Shown here: one piece after another, positions 1-12,164 of the stretch
Layout: each line of letters starts with the position of its first letter
Numbering within the stretch: position 1 is the first letter of the stretch
DNA from: Panulirus ornatus
Taxonomy: Eukaryota > Arthropoda > Malacostraca > Decapoda > Palinuridae
DNA length: 64,000 nucleotides
Direction of reading: 5' to 3'
NCBI RefSeq assembly: GCF_036320965.1
Contig: NC_092231.1
Coordinates: 30,188,199 to 30,252,198 of the forward strand
The notes under the pieces: model-generated
Told to the model about the DNA's origin: nothing
The model's input: only the letters and a program-made list of their open reading frames with translations
Database searches by the model: none
Program-made: the position numbers and the translations under genes

Positions 1-828
1 AAGTCAATTGGGAGGTGAGTTTGAATGGAGAAAAACTGGAGGAAGTGAAGTGTTTTAGATATCTGGGAGTGGATCTGGCAGCGGATGGAACCATGGAAGC
101 GGAAGTGGATCATAGGGTGGGGGAGGGGGCGAAAATTCTGGGGGCCTTGAAGAATGTGTGGAAGTCGAGAACATTATCTCGGAAAGCAAAAATGGGTATG
201 TTTGAAGGAATAGTGGTTCCAACAATGTTGTATGGTTGCGAGGCGTGGGCTATGGATAGAGTTGTGCGCAGGAGGATGGATGTGCTGGAAATGAGATGTT
301 TGAGGACAATGTGTGGTGTGAGGTGGTTTGATCGAGTGAGTAACGTAAGGGTAAGAGAGATGTGTGGAGATAAAAAGAGCGTGGTTGAGAGAGCAGAAGA
401 GGGTGTTTTGAAGTGGTTTGGGCACATGGAGAGAATGAGTGAGGAAAGATTGACCAAGAGGATATATGTGTCGGAGGTGGAGGGAACGAGGAGAAGAGTG
501 AGACCAAATTGGAGGTGGAAAGATGGAGTGAAAAAGATTTTGTGTGATCGGGGCCTGAACATGCAGGAGGGTGAAAGGAGGGCAAGGAATAGAGTGAATT
601 GGAGCGATGTGGTATACCGGGGTTGACGTGCTGTCAGTGGATTGAATCAAGGCATGTGAAGCGTCTGGGGTAAACCATGGAAAGCTGTGTAGGTATGTAT
701 ATTTGCGTGTGTGGATGTATGTATATACATGTGTATGGGGGGGGTTGGGCCATTTCTTTCGTCTGTTTCCTTGCGCTACCTCGCAAACGCGGGAGACAGC
801 GACAAAGTATAAAAAAAAAAAAAAAAAA
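1..828 (+). mobile_element. RTE-like LINE, 3' fragment (ORF C-terminus and 3' UTR)
   Basis: The C-terminal part of the LINE ORF is open to the stop at 624-626 (starts before the window; thumb and C-terminal domain with [17 protein letters not shown] and [12 protein letters not shown] motifs). It is followed by the short-type 3' UTR with the stem-loop motif CTCGCAAACGCGGG near 779-793 and an A-tract at 811-828. A (TA)n tract follows. The frame has no stop for about 200 codons, so this copy is young. Confidence 0.85.
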
Positions 829-871
829 TATATATATGTATATGTATATATGTATATATATATATATATTA
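829..871. repeat. (TA)n-rich microsatellite
   Basis: TA/TG dinucleotide tract between the A-tail of a LINE and the 5' head of a SINE-A copy. It serves as flank to both insertions. Confidence 0.85.
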
Positions 872-1112
872 TCCCTGGGAATAGGGGAGAAAGAATACTT
901 CCCACGTATTCCCTGCGTGTCGTAGAAGGCGACTAAAAGGGAAGGGAGTGGGGGGCTGGAAATCCTCCCCTCTCGTTTTTTTTTTTTTTTTCCAAAAAGA
1001 AGGAACAGAGAAGGGGGCCAGGTGAGGATATTCCCTCTAAGGCCCAGTCCTCTGTTCTTAACGCTACCTCGCTAACGCGGGAAATGGCGAATAGTATGAA
1101 AAAAAAAAAAAA
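872..1112 (+). mobile_element. SINE-A, full-length copy
   Basis: Starts with the conserved head TCCCTGGGAATAGGGGAG, contains the central hairpin arms GGAACAGAG and CTCTGTTCTT, the 3' stem-loop CTCGCTAACGCGGG, and ends ATAGTATG plus an A13 tail. The 5' flank is (TA)n. Non-coding. By its shared ends with the LINE family it is probably mobilised by that LINE (inference). Confidence 0.85.
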
Positions 1113-1408
1113 TTTATGAATATCTACTCTTACAGGGCTCTTATTGGAAAATTGTTGATAAAAGATATGTACTTTTGACGTTATAAACAAAATTTACAGG
1201 CAGACATATTTTGTTACCTTTAAGGACTTTAGACAAAATATATATAATCACGGTAGAGGTTTGCTTATCATTGACTCGTATCTGTGTATTCTGTCATATT
1301 GTTGGACTGATTCTACTTTTCATTCATGTTTTGTGTTTTTGATGAGACAGTGTATACGTGTCATATATTATAAGATGATGTTCACTAGTCTGATATTTTG
1401 TGTTGCAG
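1113..1408 (+). other. Intron sequence upstream of first visible collagen exon
   Basis: AT-rich single-copy-looking DNA leading to the acceptor at 1408. Nothing else is recognised. Confidence 0.5.
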
Positions 1409-1483
1409 AGGTTCCAGCAAGTGAGGCCTGAGCAGTGCGAGGTTGTGTGTCCCATGGGACCAAGAGGTTTCAACGGCACAGAT
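1409..1483 (+). CDS. Collagen exon: Cys-containing leader and first Gly-X-Y triplets
   Basis: The acceptor TGTTGCAG precedes 1409 and the donor GTAAGA follows 1483. The 25 codons read in the frame that joins the next exon: a non-collagenous stretch with the motif EQCEVVCPM, then GPR GFN GTD, which begins the triple helix. The two closely spaced Cys just before the helix are typical of interchain disulfide sites at a helix boundary (inference). The other frames hit a stop within a few codons. Upstream coding exons are outside the window. Confidence 0.75.
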
Positions 1484-1784
1484 GTAAGATTCTTGATACC
1501 ATTATTTTCTTAATGAATTCAGTTAGTTGATGACAGAAACTGATAGATAAAGCATTAGTTGTAGACATAATTATCATAAAGTGTCAGTCAAAAATTATCA
1601 TGAATGCACTTAATAATTTGAGTGATACCTCTTCTCTTCCAGAACTACACGTGAGGTGGAGTGAGATGAATCATCAGGTTTTCCTTAAGTTATCTTTACT
1701 ATAATTTTCTTTATTCCAGACAACAGTAAGATGATAATGTAGTGTTTGTTTGGCTGATATTAACACTTATTGTACTGCTGGTAG
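1484..1784 (+). other. Collagen intron, no other feature seen
   Basis: AT-rich intron of 301 bp between the leader exon and the first full helix exon. Apart from a chance acceptor and donor pair near 1641-1651 (see rejected items) nothing is recognised. Confidence 0.6.
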
Positions 1785-1892
1785 GGTGAGCCTGGCCCAC
1801 CTGGGCGGCGTGGTACACGGGGCGCCCCGGGCCGAGCAGGTCCTCCTGGCCCACCAGGAGAAAATGGCGTTTCTGGCAGCATCGGTTCTCCT
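1785..1892 (+). CDS. Collagen helix exon, 108 bp
   Basis: Bounded by AG at 1783-1784 and donor GTAGGT at 1893. It encodes 12 uninterrupted Gly-X-Y triplets (GEP GPP GRR GTR and so on, ending GSI GSP), phase 0 at both ends. Many Y positions are Pro, candidate hydroxyproline sites. The exact 108-bp size matches the 54/108-bp exon unit known from fibrillar-type collagen genes. Confidence 0.88.
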
Positions 1893-2517
<625 letters not shown>

Positions 2518-2634
2518 TGAAGAAATATTTCTTGGGAATTAGTATTGAATATCAACTGCAAGTTGTAGTCTAGAATAAGTATACATTAATATAGTCTGTT
2601 CTGTTTAAAAGCACTGACTACGATTGTTTTCCAG

Positions 2635-2742
2635 GGCCCTGTTGGGCCACCAGGTTCACCAGGTCGACAGGGCGAAACTGGTCTTCGTGGCCTGACAGGA
2701 CCACCAGGACCTCCTGGCCCCACTGGTCTGAGTGGCAATGTG
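2635..2742 (+). CDS. Collagen helix exon, 108 bp
   Basis: A strong acceptor (TGTTTTCCAG) precedes 2635 and donor GTAAGC follows 2742. It encodes 12 Gly-X-Y triplets, GPV GPP GSP through GLS GNV, phase 0 at both ends. It is the third consecutive 108-bp exon and the last before a 14.9-kb intron filled with retroelements. Confidence 0.88.
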
Positions 2743-3261
2743 GTAAGCAGTACTGTTCATTAATTCAGTGTCAAAGGTAATGGTTGTCTGATGATGATCA
2801 GGGATAGATGAATGAAGGGAGAACAGGTAAAGTGAAAGAACCTTAGCAGTATTTCTAAAAGATAGAAATACTTTTAGATACATGCATGTTGATCATTATC
2901 AACAACCAGAGAAAGGGTTATGTTGATAGGGTGTATTTTGATGAACATGACCAGAGTAACTTATTATGTCAAATGCCCTCCATGAACAAATATCAGTGAG
3001 GCTAGGCTGTGTAGAAAATGTAAAAAGGGACAACAGAAATAGAGAAGAAAGGAGAAAAATGAATTTGAGAACATTTTGAGGAAGTTGGTAACCTGCCTTT
3101 TAAAAGGTAGAGTTGTAGATGGCATGAAAAACTTGTGAAGCTCCGGGGAAGTGTCAGAAAAGAAACAGACATCACTACAACCCATCCTTATACCTCTGGC
3201 CTTACAATAATCAGGTGATGTATTGACTTGCCAAGCACTACCGAGCTTAATTATCTATTTG
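2743..3261 (+). other. Start of 14.9-kb collagen intron, no element recognised
   Basis: AT-rich intron sequence after the donor at 2743. No repeat family, RNA gene or credible coding sequence is recognised. Confidence 0.5.
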
Positions 3262-3741
3262 TAACTAATTATTTATAATGTTTGGGAGTGAGTTTTACAC
3301 TTGTGGGGCCCCATCTCATAAATATCCTCTATTATCAAACAACCTCTTAAATTTATGTATACTGTCTGCAGTAATCATGTTCTCTGTCTTTCTGTTCCAT
3401 ACATCCACCACTCTTATATCTGAACACTTCTCAGAAGTGTCCATGTCAGTCTTTTTTAAAAACTCAAAGATTGTGATCAGGTCACCCCTCACTATTCTCT
3501 CTTCCAAGTTAGGTTCATATAAAAACCTCTTGTCTTTGTAACTTAGCTATCTTAATTTTGTTACCATCTTTGTTGCCTTCCTCTAATCCTTCTGTACAAG
3601 CAATTTCTTCTTTAGGTGTGGTGACCAAACTTGGGAAGAATTCTTGTATTTTTGGTCTTACATTGGATGTGAATAGCTGGATAGATATATCCTTATCCTT
3701 ATACTTGAAGGCTAATCTGATATTTGTCAGCAGAAAGTTTA
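3262..3741 (-). mobile_element. CR1-like LINE, decayed 3' end
   Basis: On the minus strand, broken frames resemble the C-terminal tail of CR1-like reverse transcriptase ORFs: a region like VRPKIQEFFPSLV (about 3600-3700) followed by RGDLITIFEFLKK (about 3450-3490), and the typical end VWNRKTENMITADSIHKFKR (about 3340-3400). Several stops and frameshifts interrupt it. Its far end abuts an RTE-like LINE fragment. Confidence 0.6.
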
Positions 3742-5311
3742 TCTCCTCTTTGTCAATCTTTCCTCGCTCATTCTCTCCATATGCCCGAACCATTTCAACA
3801 CACCCTCTTCTGCTCTCTCAACCACACTCTTTTATTACCACACATCTCTTACCCTTTCATTTCTTACTCGATCAAACCACCTCACACCACATATTGTCCT
3901 CATACATTTCATTTCCAACACATCCACCCTTCTCCGCACAACCTTATCTATAGCCCATGCCTCATAACCATATAACATTGTTGGAACCACTATTCCTTCA
4001 AACATACCCATTTTTGCTCTCCGAGATAACATTCTCTCTTTCCACGCATTCTTCAATGCTCCTAGAACCTTCACCCCCCTCCCCTACCCTATGACTCACT
4101 TCCACTTCCCTGGTCCCATCCGCTGCTAAGTCCGCTCCCAGATGTCTTTAATGCTTCACTTCCTCCAGTTTTTCGCCATTCAGACTTACCTCCCAAATGA
4201 CTTGTCCCTCAACCCTACTTAACCTAATAATCTTGCTTTTATACACATTTACTCTCTACTTTCTTCTTTTACACTTTTTACCAAATTCAGTCACCAACTT
4301 CCGCAGTTTCTCACCCAAATCAGTCACCAATGCTTTATCATCAGTGAACAACCACGGACTCACTTCTCAAGCCCTCTCATCCACAACTGACTGCATACTT
4401 GACCCTCTCTCCAAAACTCTTGCATTCACCTTCCTAACCACCCCATCCATAAACAAATTAAACAACCATGGAGACATCATGCACCCCTACTGCAGACTGA
4501 CATTCACTGGGAACCAATCACTTTCCTCTATTCCTACTCGTACACATGCCTTACATCCTTGATAGAAACTTTTCACTGCTTCTAGCAACTTACCTCCCAC
4601 ACCATATACCCTTATAACCTTACACAAAGCATCTCTATCTACCAGATCCATAAATGCTACATACAAATTCATCTGTTTTTCTAAGTATTTCTCACATGCA
4701 TTCTTCAAAGCAAACACCTGATCCACACATCCTCTACCACTTCTAAAACCACACTGCTCTTCCCCAATCTGATGCTCTGTACATGCCTTTACTCTCTTAA
4801 TCAATACCTTCCCATATGATTTCCCAGGAATACTCAACAAACTTAAGCCTCTGTAATTTCAACACTCACTTTTATCCCCTTTGCCTTTGTACAGTGGCAC
4901 TATGCATGCATTCTGCCAATCCTCAGACACTTCACCGTGATCCATCCATACATTGATTGCCCTTACTAACCAGTCAACAATACAGTCCCCACCTTATTTA
5001 AAAAAGATTCCACTGCAGTACCATCCAAACCCGCCGCCTTGCTGGCTTTCATCTTCCACAAAGCTTTCACTACCTCTTCTCTGTTTACCAAACCATTCTT
5101 CCTGACCCTCTCACTACACACACCACCCCGACCAAAACACCCTATATCTGCCACGCAATCATCAAACACATTCAACAAACCTTCAAAATACTCACTAGAT
5201 CTCCTTCTCACTTCATCACTACTTGTTATTACCTGCTCATTTTCCCCCTTCATCGATGTTCCCATTTGTCCTCATCTTATGCACTATATTTACCCCCTTC
5301 CAACAACACAT
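3742..5311 (-). mobile_element. RTE-like LINE fragment (RT and C-terminus), inactivated
   Basis: Minus-strand copy covering RT fingers to C-terminal domain with both ends missing. Open pieces include 4487-4840 (RT core; a short deletion joins AFMDL to VDRDALC, losing the KAYDR part of motif A) and 4966-5265. Motif C reads FTDD. Many stops. It joins another minus LINE 3' UTR at 5312. Confidence 0.8.
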
Positions 5312-6452
5312 CTTTTTTTTTATTATGCTTTGTTGCTGTCTCCCGCGTTAACGAGGTAGCGCAAGGAAACAGACGAAAGAATGGCCCAACCCACCCACAT
5401 ACACATGTATATACATACACGTCAACACAGGGGCATATACATACTTATGCATGTCAACGTATACATATATATACATACACAGACATATACATAAGTACAC
5501 AACATATACATATACATACATACACAGACATATACACACATGTACATAATTCATACTTACTGCATTTATTCATTCCTTTCACTTCCCCGCCACACATGAA
5601 ATGACAACCCCCGCATGCGCACAAGGTAGCGCAAGGAGAAGACAACAAAAGGCCACATTCGTTCACACTCTGTCTCTAGCTGTCATGTATAATGCACCGA
5701 AACCACAGCTTCCTTTCCACATCCAGGCCCCACAAAACTTTCCATGGTTTAACCCAAACGCTTCACATGCCCTGGTTCAATCCATTGACAGCACGTCGAT
5801 CCCGGTATACCACATCGTTCCAATTCACTCTATTCCTTGCATGCCATTCACTCTCTTGCATGTTCAGGCCCCAATCACTCAAAATCTTTTCACTCCATCT
5901 TACCACCTCCAATTTGGTCTCCTGCTTCTCCTCATTCCCTCCATCTCTGACACATATATCCTCTTTGTCAATCTTTCCTCACTCTTTCTCTCCATGTGAC
6001 CAAACCATTTCAATACACCCTCTTCTGCTCTCTCAACCACACTCTTTTTATTACCACACATCTCTCTTACCCTTCCATTACTTATTTGATCAAGCCACCT
6101 CACACCACATATTGTCCTCAAACATCTCATTTCCAACACATCCACCCTCCTCTGCACAACTCTATCTATAGCTCACGCCTTGCAACCATATAACATTGTT
6201 GGAACCACTATTCCTTCAAACATACCCATTTTTGCTTTCCAAGATAATGTTCTCGCCTTCCACACATTTTTCAAGGCTCCCAGAACTTTTGCCCCCTCCC
6301 CCATCCTGTGACACTTCCGGTTCCATGGTTCCATCCGCTGCCAAATCCACTCCCAGAAATCTAAAACACTTCACTTCCTTAAGTTTTTCTCCACTGAAAC
6401 TTACCTCCCAATTGACTTTTCCCTCAACCGTACTGTACCTAATAACATCTTT
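5312..6452 (-). mobile_element. RTE-like LINE, 5'-truncated copy with long 3' UTR
   Basis: Reading right to left: ORF C-terminus (about 6450-5790), then the long-form 3' UTR (5790-5312) with an internal tail-like motif, TA/CA-rich tract and the terminal stem-loop (CTCGTTAACGCGGG, about 5336-5354). The ORF is broken by stops, e.g. after NWRW at about 5903. The 5' end meets a + strand fragment of the same family. Confidence 0.8.
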
Positions 6453-7140
6453 TTATTCTACCTAAAATTTGTGGATTTGTGTGCTGCAAAAGGACTGGTG
6501 ATCGGGAATACCTGGTTTAAAAAGAGAGATATACATAAGTGTACGTATGTGAGTAGGAGAGATGGCCAGAGGGCGTTACTTGGTTACATGTTCTTTGTTA
6601 GGCATGTGAAAGAGAGACTTTTGGTAGTTAATGTGCTGAGAGGGGCAGCTGGAGGGATGTCTGACCACTATCTTTTGGAGGTGAAGGTGAAGATTTGTAG
6701 AGGTTTTCAGAAAAGAAGAGAGAATGTTGGGGAGAAGAGAGTGGTGAGAGTAAGTGAGCTTGGAAAGGAGATTTGTGTGAAGAAGTACCAGGAGAGAGTG
6801 ATTGCAGAATGGCAAAAGGTGAGAGCAAATGAGGTAAGGGGAACGGAGGAGGAATGGGATGCATTTATGGAGGCAGTGATGCCTTGTACAAAAGATGCAT
6901 GTGGCATGAGAAAGGTGGGAGGTGGGCAGATTAGAAAGGGTAGTGAATGGTGGGATGAAGAAGTAAGATTTTCAGTGAAAGAGAAGAGAGAGGCGTTTGG
7001 ACAATTTTTGCTGGGAAGTAGTGCAAATGAGTGGGAAATGTATAAAAGAAAATGGTAGGAAGTCAAGAGAATGGTGCAAGAGGTGAAAAAGAGGGCAAAT
7101 GAGAGTTGAGGTGAAAGAGTATCATTAAATTTATAGTCTC
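6453..7140 (+). mobile_element. RTE-like LINE fragment (end of endonuclease and linker)
   Basis: An open frame at 6471-7058 covers the C-terminal part of the AP endonuclease, including the catalytic SDH motif (GMSDHYLLEVKV), and the linker up to EWEMYKRK. It is truncated on both sides. It could be the inverted 5' part of the neighbouring minus-strand insertion, with a missing middle (inference). Confidence 0.75.
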
Positions 7141-7145
7141 CCATA

Positions 7146-10100
7146 TCCCTGGGGATAGGGGAGAAAGAATACCTCCCACGTATTCCCCGTGTGTCGTAGA
7201 AGGCGACTAAAGGGGACAGGAGCAGGGGGCTAGAAACCCTCCCCTTCATGTTTTCTAACTTTCTAAAAGGGGAAACAGAAGAAGTCATGCGGGGAATTCT
7301 CATCTTCCTCGAAGGCTCAGATTGGGATGTCTAAATGTGTGTGGATTTAATGAAGATGAGAAAAAAGGAGATAGATAGTATGTTTGAGGAGAGGAACCTG
7401 GATGTTTTGGCTCTGAGTGAAACGAAGCGCAAGGGTAAAGGGGAAGAGTGGTTTGGGAATGTTTTTGGAGTAAAGTCAGGGGTTGGTGAAAGGACGAGAG
7501 TAATGGAAGGAGCACCACTACTGAAGCAAGAGTTGTGGTAGTATGTGATAGAGTGTAAGAAAGTAAACTCTAGATTGCTTCTTTCTTTCAAACTATTCGC
7601 CATTTACCGCATTAGCGAGGTAGCGTTAAGAACAGAGGACTGGGCCTTTGAGGGAATACCCTCACCTGGCCCAATTCTCTGTTCCGTCTTTTGGAAAATT
7701 AAAAAAAAAATGAGAGGGGAGGATTTCGAGCCACCCACTCCCTCCCCTTTTAGTCGCCTTCTACGACACGCAGGGAATACGTGGGAAGTATTCTTTCTCC
7801 CCTATCCCCAGGGAATGCTATGGGTAAAAATAAAAGTGGATGAAGAGAGATGGGTGATTATTGTTGCCTATGCACCTGGACATGAGAAGAAAGATCATGA
7901 GAGGCAAGTGTTTTGGGAGCAGCTGAGTAAGTGAGAGCAGCTTTGATGCACAAGACTTGGTTATAGTGATGGGTGATTTGAATGCAAAAGTGAATAATGT
8001 GGCAGTTGAGGGTATAATTGGTGTACATGGGGTATTCAGTGTTGTAAATGGAAATGGTGAAGAGCTTGTAGATTTTTCTGCTGAAATAGGACTGGTGATT
8101 GGGAATTCTGGTTTAAAAATTGATAGGCATGTGAAAGAGAGACTTTTGGATGTTACTGTGCAGAGATGCAACTGGAAGGATGTTTGATCATCATCTTATG
8201 GAGGCGAAGGTGAAGATTTGTAGAGGTTTTCAGAAAAGGAGAGAGAATGCTAGGGTGACAAAATTGGTGAGAGTATGTTAGCTTGGAAAGCAGACTTGTG
8301 TGAGGAAGTACCAGGAGAGATTGAGTGCAGAATGGAAAAAGGTGAGAGCAAACAATGTAAGGGGAGTGGGGGAGGAATGGGATGTATTTAGGGAAGCAGT
8401 GATGACGTGCACAAAAGATGCCTGTAACATGATAAAGGTGGGAGGTGGATAGATTAGAAAGCGTAGTGAATGGTGGGATGAGGAAGTAAGATTGTTAGTG
8501 AAAAAGAAGAGAGAAGCATTTGGACAATTTTTGCAAGGAAATAGTGCAAATGACTGGGAGATGTATGAAAGAAAGAGGCAAGAGGTCAAGAGAAAGGTGG
8601 AAGAGGTGAAAGAGAGGGCAAATGAGAGTTGGGATGTTTTGGAAGGAGATAAATAAAGTGCGTAAGACAAGAGAACTAATGGGAACATCGGTGAAGGGGC
8701 TAATGGGAATGTAATAACAAGTAGCGGTGAAGTGAGGACATGGAGTGAGTATTTTGAAGGTTTGTTGAATGCGTTTGATGATAGAGTAGCAGATATAGGG
8801 TGTTTTGGTTGAGGTGGTGTGCGAAGTGAGAGGGTCAGGGAGAATGGTTGGTAAACAGAGGAGGTAGTGAAAGCTTTGCGGAAGATGAAAGGCGGTGGGT
8901 TTGGATGGCATTGCAGTGGATTTTATTAAAAATGGGGGTGACTGTGTTGTTGACTGCTTGGTAAGGATATTCAATGTATGTATGGTTCATGGTGAAGTGC
9001 CTGAGGATTGATGGAAGGCATGCATAGTGCCATTGGACAAAGGCAAAGGGGATAAAGGTGAATGTTCAAATTACAGAGGTAAAGTTTGTTGAGTATTCCT
9101 AGGAATTATATGGGAGGGTATTGATTGAGATAGTAAAGGCATGTATAGAGCATCAGATTGGGGAAGAGCAGTGTGGTTTAAGAAGTGGTAGAGGATTTGT
9201 GGATCAGGTGTTTGCTCTGAAGAATGTACGTGAGAAATACTTAGAAAAACAGATGAATTTGTATGTAGCATTTATGGATCTGGAGAAGGCATATGTTTTT
9301 AATGAGGATGTAAGGTATGTTTACGAGTAGGAAATGAGGAAAGTGATTGGTTCCCAGTGAATGTCTGTTTGCAGCAGGGGTGTGTGATGTCTCCATGGTT
9401 GTTTGATTTGTTTATGGATGGGGTTGTTAGGGAGGTGAATGCAAGAGTTTTGGAGAGAGTGGCAAGTATGCAGTCTGTTGTGGATGAGAGGGCTTGGGGA
9501 GTTGAGTCAGTTGTTTGCTGATGATACAGCGCTGGTGGCTGATTCGGGTGAGAAACTGCAGAAGCTGGTGACTGAGTTTGGTAAGGTGTGTGAAAGAAGA
9601 AATCTGAGAGTAAATGTGAATAAGCGCAAGGTTATTAGGCACAGTAGGGTTTAGGGACAAGACAGTTGGGAGGTAAGTTTGAATGGAGAAAAACTGGAGG
9701 AAGTGAAGTGTTTTAGATAGTGTTTTGGATATCTGGAAGTGGATTTGGCAGCGGATGGAACCATGGAAGCAGAAGTGAATCATAGGGGGAGGGGGCAAAA
9801 GTTCTGGGAGCATTGAAGAATGTTTGGAAGGCGAGAACCTTATCTCGGAATGCAAATATGGGTATGTTTGAAGGAATAGTGGTTCCAACAATATTGTATG
9901 GTTGTGAGGCATGGGCTATAGATAGGGTTGTGAGGATGAGGGTGAATGTGTTGGAAATGAGATGTTTGAGGACAATATGTGGTGTGAGGTGGTTTGATCA
10001 AGTAAGTAATGAAAGGGTAAGAGAGATGTGTGTTAATAAAAAGAGTGTGGTTGAGAGAGCAGAAGAGTGTATTTTGAGATGGCTTTGTCACAATGAGAGA

Positions 10101-10496
10101 ATGAGTGAGGAAAGATTGACATAGAGGATATATGTGTCAGAGATAGAGGGAACAAGGAGAAGCGGGAGACCAAATTCCACATGGAAAGATGGAATGATAA
10201 AGATTTTGAGCGATCAGGGCCTGAACATGCAGGAGGGTGAAAGGTGTGCAAGCAATAGAGTGAATTGGAACAATGTGATATACTGGGGTTAATGTGGTGT
10301 CACTGGATTGAACTAGGGCATGTGAAGATTCTGGGGTAAACCATGAAAAGTTTTGTGGGGCCTGGTTGTGGAAAGGGAGCTGTGGTTTCGGTGCATTATA
10401 CATGACAGATAGAGACTGAGTATGAACGAATGTGGCCTTTGTTGTCTTTTCCTAGCGCTACCTCATGCTTGCAGGGGGAGGGGGTTGTCATTGTCA
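7146..10496 (+). mobile_element. RTE-like LINE, near full-length but decayed, with nested SINE
   Basis: Begins with the LINE 5' head (TCCCTGGGGATAGGGGAG) and runs through endonuclease, linker, RT and C-terminus into the 3' UTR. A minus-strand SINE-A (7578-7814) splits the endonuclease. Further damage: an internal deletion near 8120 removing the WFKKRDIHKYT to DYVL region, a stop in almost every domain, and a deletion between 9298 and 9310 that removes the segment after RT motif A. The 3' UTR is cut by a second SINE-A at 10507. Its nested insertions show it is older than its neighbours. Confidence 0.82.
7578..7814 (-). mobile_element. SINE-A nested in LINE endonuclease
   Basis: Full-length minus-strand copy inserted between the VNSR and WVK codons of the LINE endonuclease. 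The host LINE resumes at about 7815. A short flank match (ATTGCT / AATGCT) may be a target-site duplication. This is one of few copies not in a (TA)n tract. Confidence 0.82.
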
Positions 10497-10506
10497 TTTT
10501 CATATA

Positions 10507-10740
10507 TTTCTTTCAAACTATTTGCCATTTCCCGCGTTAGCAAGGTCGCGTTAAGAACAGAGGACTGGGCCTCTGAGGGAATATCCTCACCTGGTCCAAT
10601 TCTCTGTTCCTTCTTTTGGAAAATTAAAAAAAAACGAGAGGGGAGGATTTCCAGCCCCCCCCTCCCTCCCCTTTTAGTCGCCTTCTACGACACGCAGGGA
10701 ATACGTAGGAAGTATTCTTTCTTCCCTATCACAGGGATAA
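10507..10740 (-). mobile_element. SINE-A with clear target-site duplication
   Basis: Full-length minus-strand copy. The 10-bp direct repeat TTTTCATATA flanks it exactly (10497-10506 and 10741-10750), supporting insertion by target-primed reverse transcription. The right flank continues as (TA)n. The 3' tail reads GAAAG-rich on the minus strand. Confidence 0.88.
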
Positions 10741-10741
10741 T

Positions 10742-10744
<3 letters not shown>

Positions 10745-10778
<34 letters not shown>
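10745..10778. repeat. (TA)n microsatellite
   Basis: Pure TA tract between the SINE-A target-site duplication and the T-run (A-tail) of a minus-strand LINE. Confidence 0.9.
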
Positions 10779-10797
<19 letters not shown>

Positions 10798-11571
10798 TAC
10801 TTTGTCGCTGTCTCCCGCGTTTGTGAGGTAGCGCAAGGAAACAGACGAAAGAAATGGCCCAACCCCCCCCATACACATGTATATACATACGTCCACACAT
10901 GCAAATATACATACCTACACAGCTTTCCATGGTTTACCCCAGACGCTTCACATGCCTTGATTCAATCCACTGACAGCACATCAACCCCGGTATACCACAT
11001 CGCTCCAATTCACTCTATTCCTTGCCCTCCTTTCACCCTCCTGCATGTTCAGGCCCCGATCACACAAAATCTTTTTCACTCCATCTTTCCACCTCCAATT
11101 TGGCCTCCCTCTTCTCCTCGTTCCCTCCACCTCCGACACATATATCCTCTTGGTCAATCTTTCCTCACTCATTCTCTCCATGTGCCCAAACCACTTCAAA
11201 ACACCCTCTTCTGCTCTCTTAACCACGCTCTTTTTATTTCCACACATCTCTCTTACCCTTACGTTACTCACTCGATCAAACCACCTCACACCGCACATTG
11301 TCCTCAAACATCTCATTTCCAGCACATCCATCCTCCTGCGCACAACTCTATCCATAGCCCACGCCTCGCAACCATACAACATTGTTGGAACCACTATTCC
11401 TTCAAACATAGCCATTTTTGCTTTCCGAGATAATGTTCTCGACTTCCACACATTCTTCAAGGCCCCCAGAATTTTCGCCCCCTCCCCCACCCTATGATCC
11501 ACTTCCGCTTCCATGGTTCCATCCGCTGCCAGATCCACTCCCAGATATCTAAAACACTTCACTTCCTCCAG
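10779..11571 (-). mobile_element. RTE-like LINE, 3' part of a 5'-inverted insertion
   Basis: T18 (A-tail), short-type 3' UTR, then an intact C-terminal reading frame (10981-11562, 193 codons). It ends at the codons for LEEVKC. The + strand piece that follows ends at the codons just before this point, so the two make one insertion with an inverted 5' end. (TA)n flanks the pair on both sides. Confidence 0.85.
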
Positions 11572-12085
11572 GATTTGTATGTAGCATTTATGGATCTGGA
11601 GAAGGCATATGATAGAGTTGATAGAGATGCTCTGTGGAAGGTATTAAGAATATATGGTGTGGGAGGAAAGTTGTTAGAAGCAGTGAAAAGTTTTTATCGA
11701 GGATGTAAGGCATGTGTACGTGTAGGAAGAGAGGAAAGTGATTGGTTCTCAGTGAATGCTGGTTTGCAGCAGGGGTGTGTGATGTCTCCATGGTTGTTTA
11801 ATTTGTTTATGGATGGGGTTGTTAGGGAGGTAAATGCAAGAGTTTTGGAAAGAGGGGCAAGTATGAAGTCTGTTGGGGATGAGAGAGCTTGGGAAGTGAG
11901 TCAGTTGTTGTTCGCTGATGATACAGCGCTGGTGGCTGATTCATGTGAGAAACTGCAGAAGCTGGTGACTGAGTTTGGTAAAGTGTGTGGAAGAAGAAAG
12001 TTAAGAGTAAATGTGAATAAGAGCAAGGTTATTAGGTACAGTAGGGTTGAGGGTCAAGTCAATTGGGAGGCGAGTTTGAATGGAG

Positions 12086-12088
<3 letters not shown>
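11572..12088 (+). mobile_element. RTE-like LINE, inverted 5' part of the same insertion
   Basis: An open RT segment from DLYVAFMDLEKAYDRV (motif A) through LQQGCVMSPWLF (motif B) and FADDTALVA (motif C) to SLNGE, where it stops against (TA)n. It is contiguous in LINE coordinates with the minus piece at 11571, the signature of twin priming. Confidence 0.85.

Positions 12089-12155
<67 letters not shown>
12088..12155. repeat. (TA)n microsatellite
   Basis: About 68 bp of pure TA between two LINE insertions. Confidence 0.92.

Positions 12156-12164
<9 letters not shown>

Noticed and set aside
110..905. Antisense ORFs rich in Ser, His, Thr and Phe across LINE copies (here and near 11 kb, 29 kb, 36 kb, 42 kb, 49 kb)
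   Set aside because: They are mirror frames of the LINE C-terminal coding region, recur at every copy and show no independent protein family.
1643..1650. Possible 8-base micro-exon between TTCCAG and GTGAGG
   Set aside because: It would break the frame between 1483 and 1785, which join perfectly without it.
5332..5395. The GCTGTCTCCCGCG-AGGTAGCGC segment as a tRNA gene or separate tRNA-SINE
   Set aside because: It always lies at the end of LINE 3' UTRs, and I see no cloverleaf; it is treated as the LINE tail.
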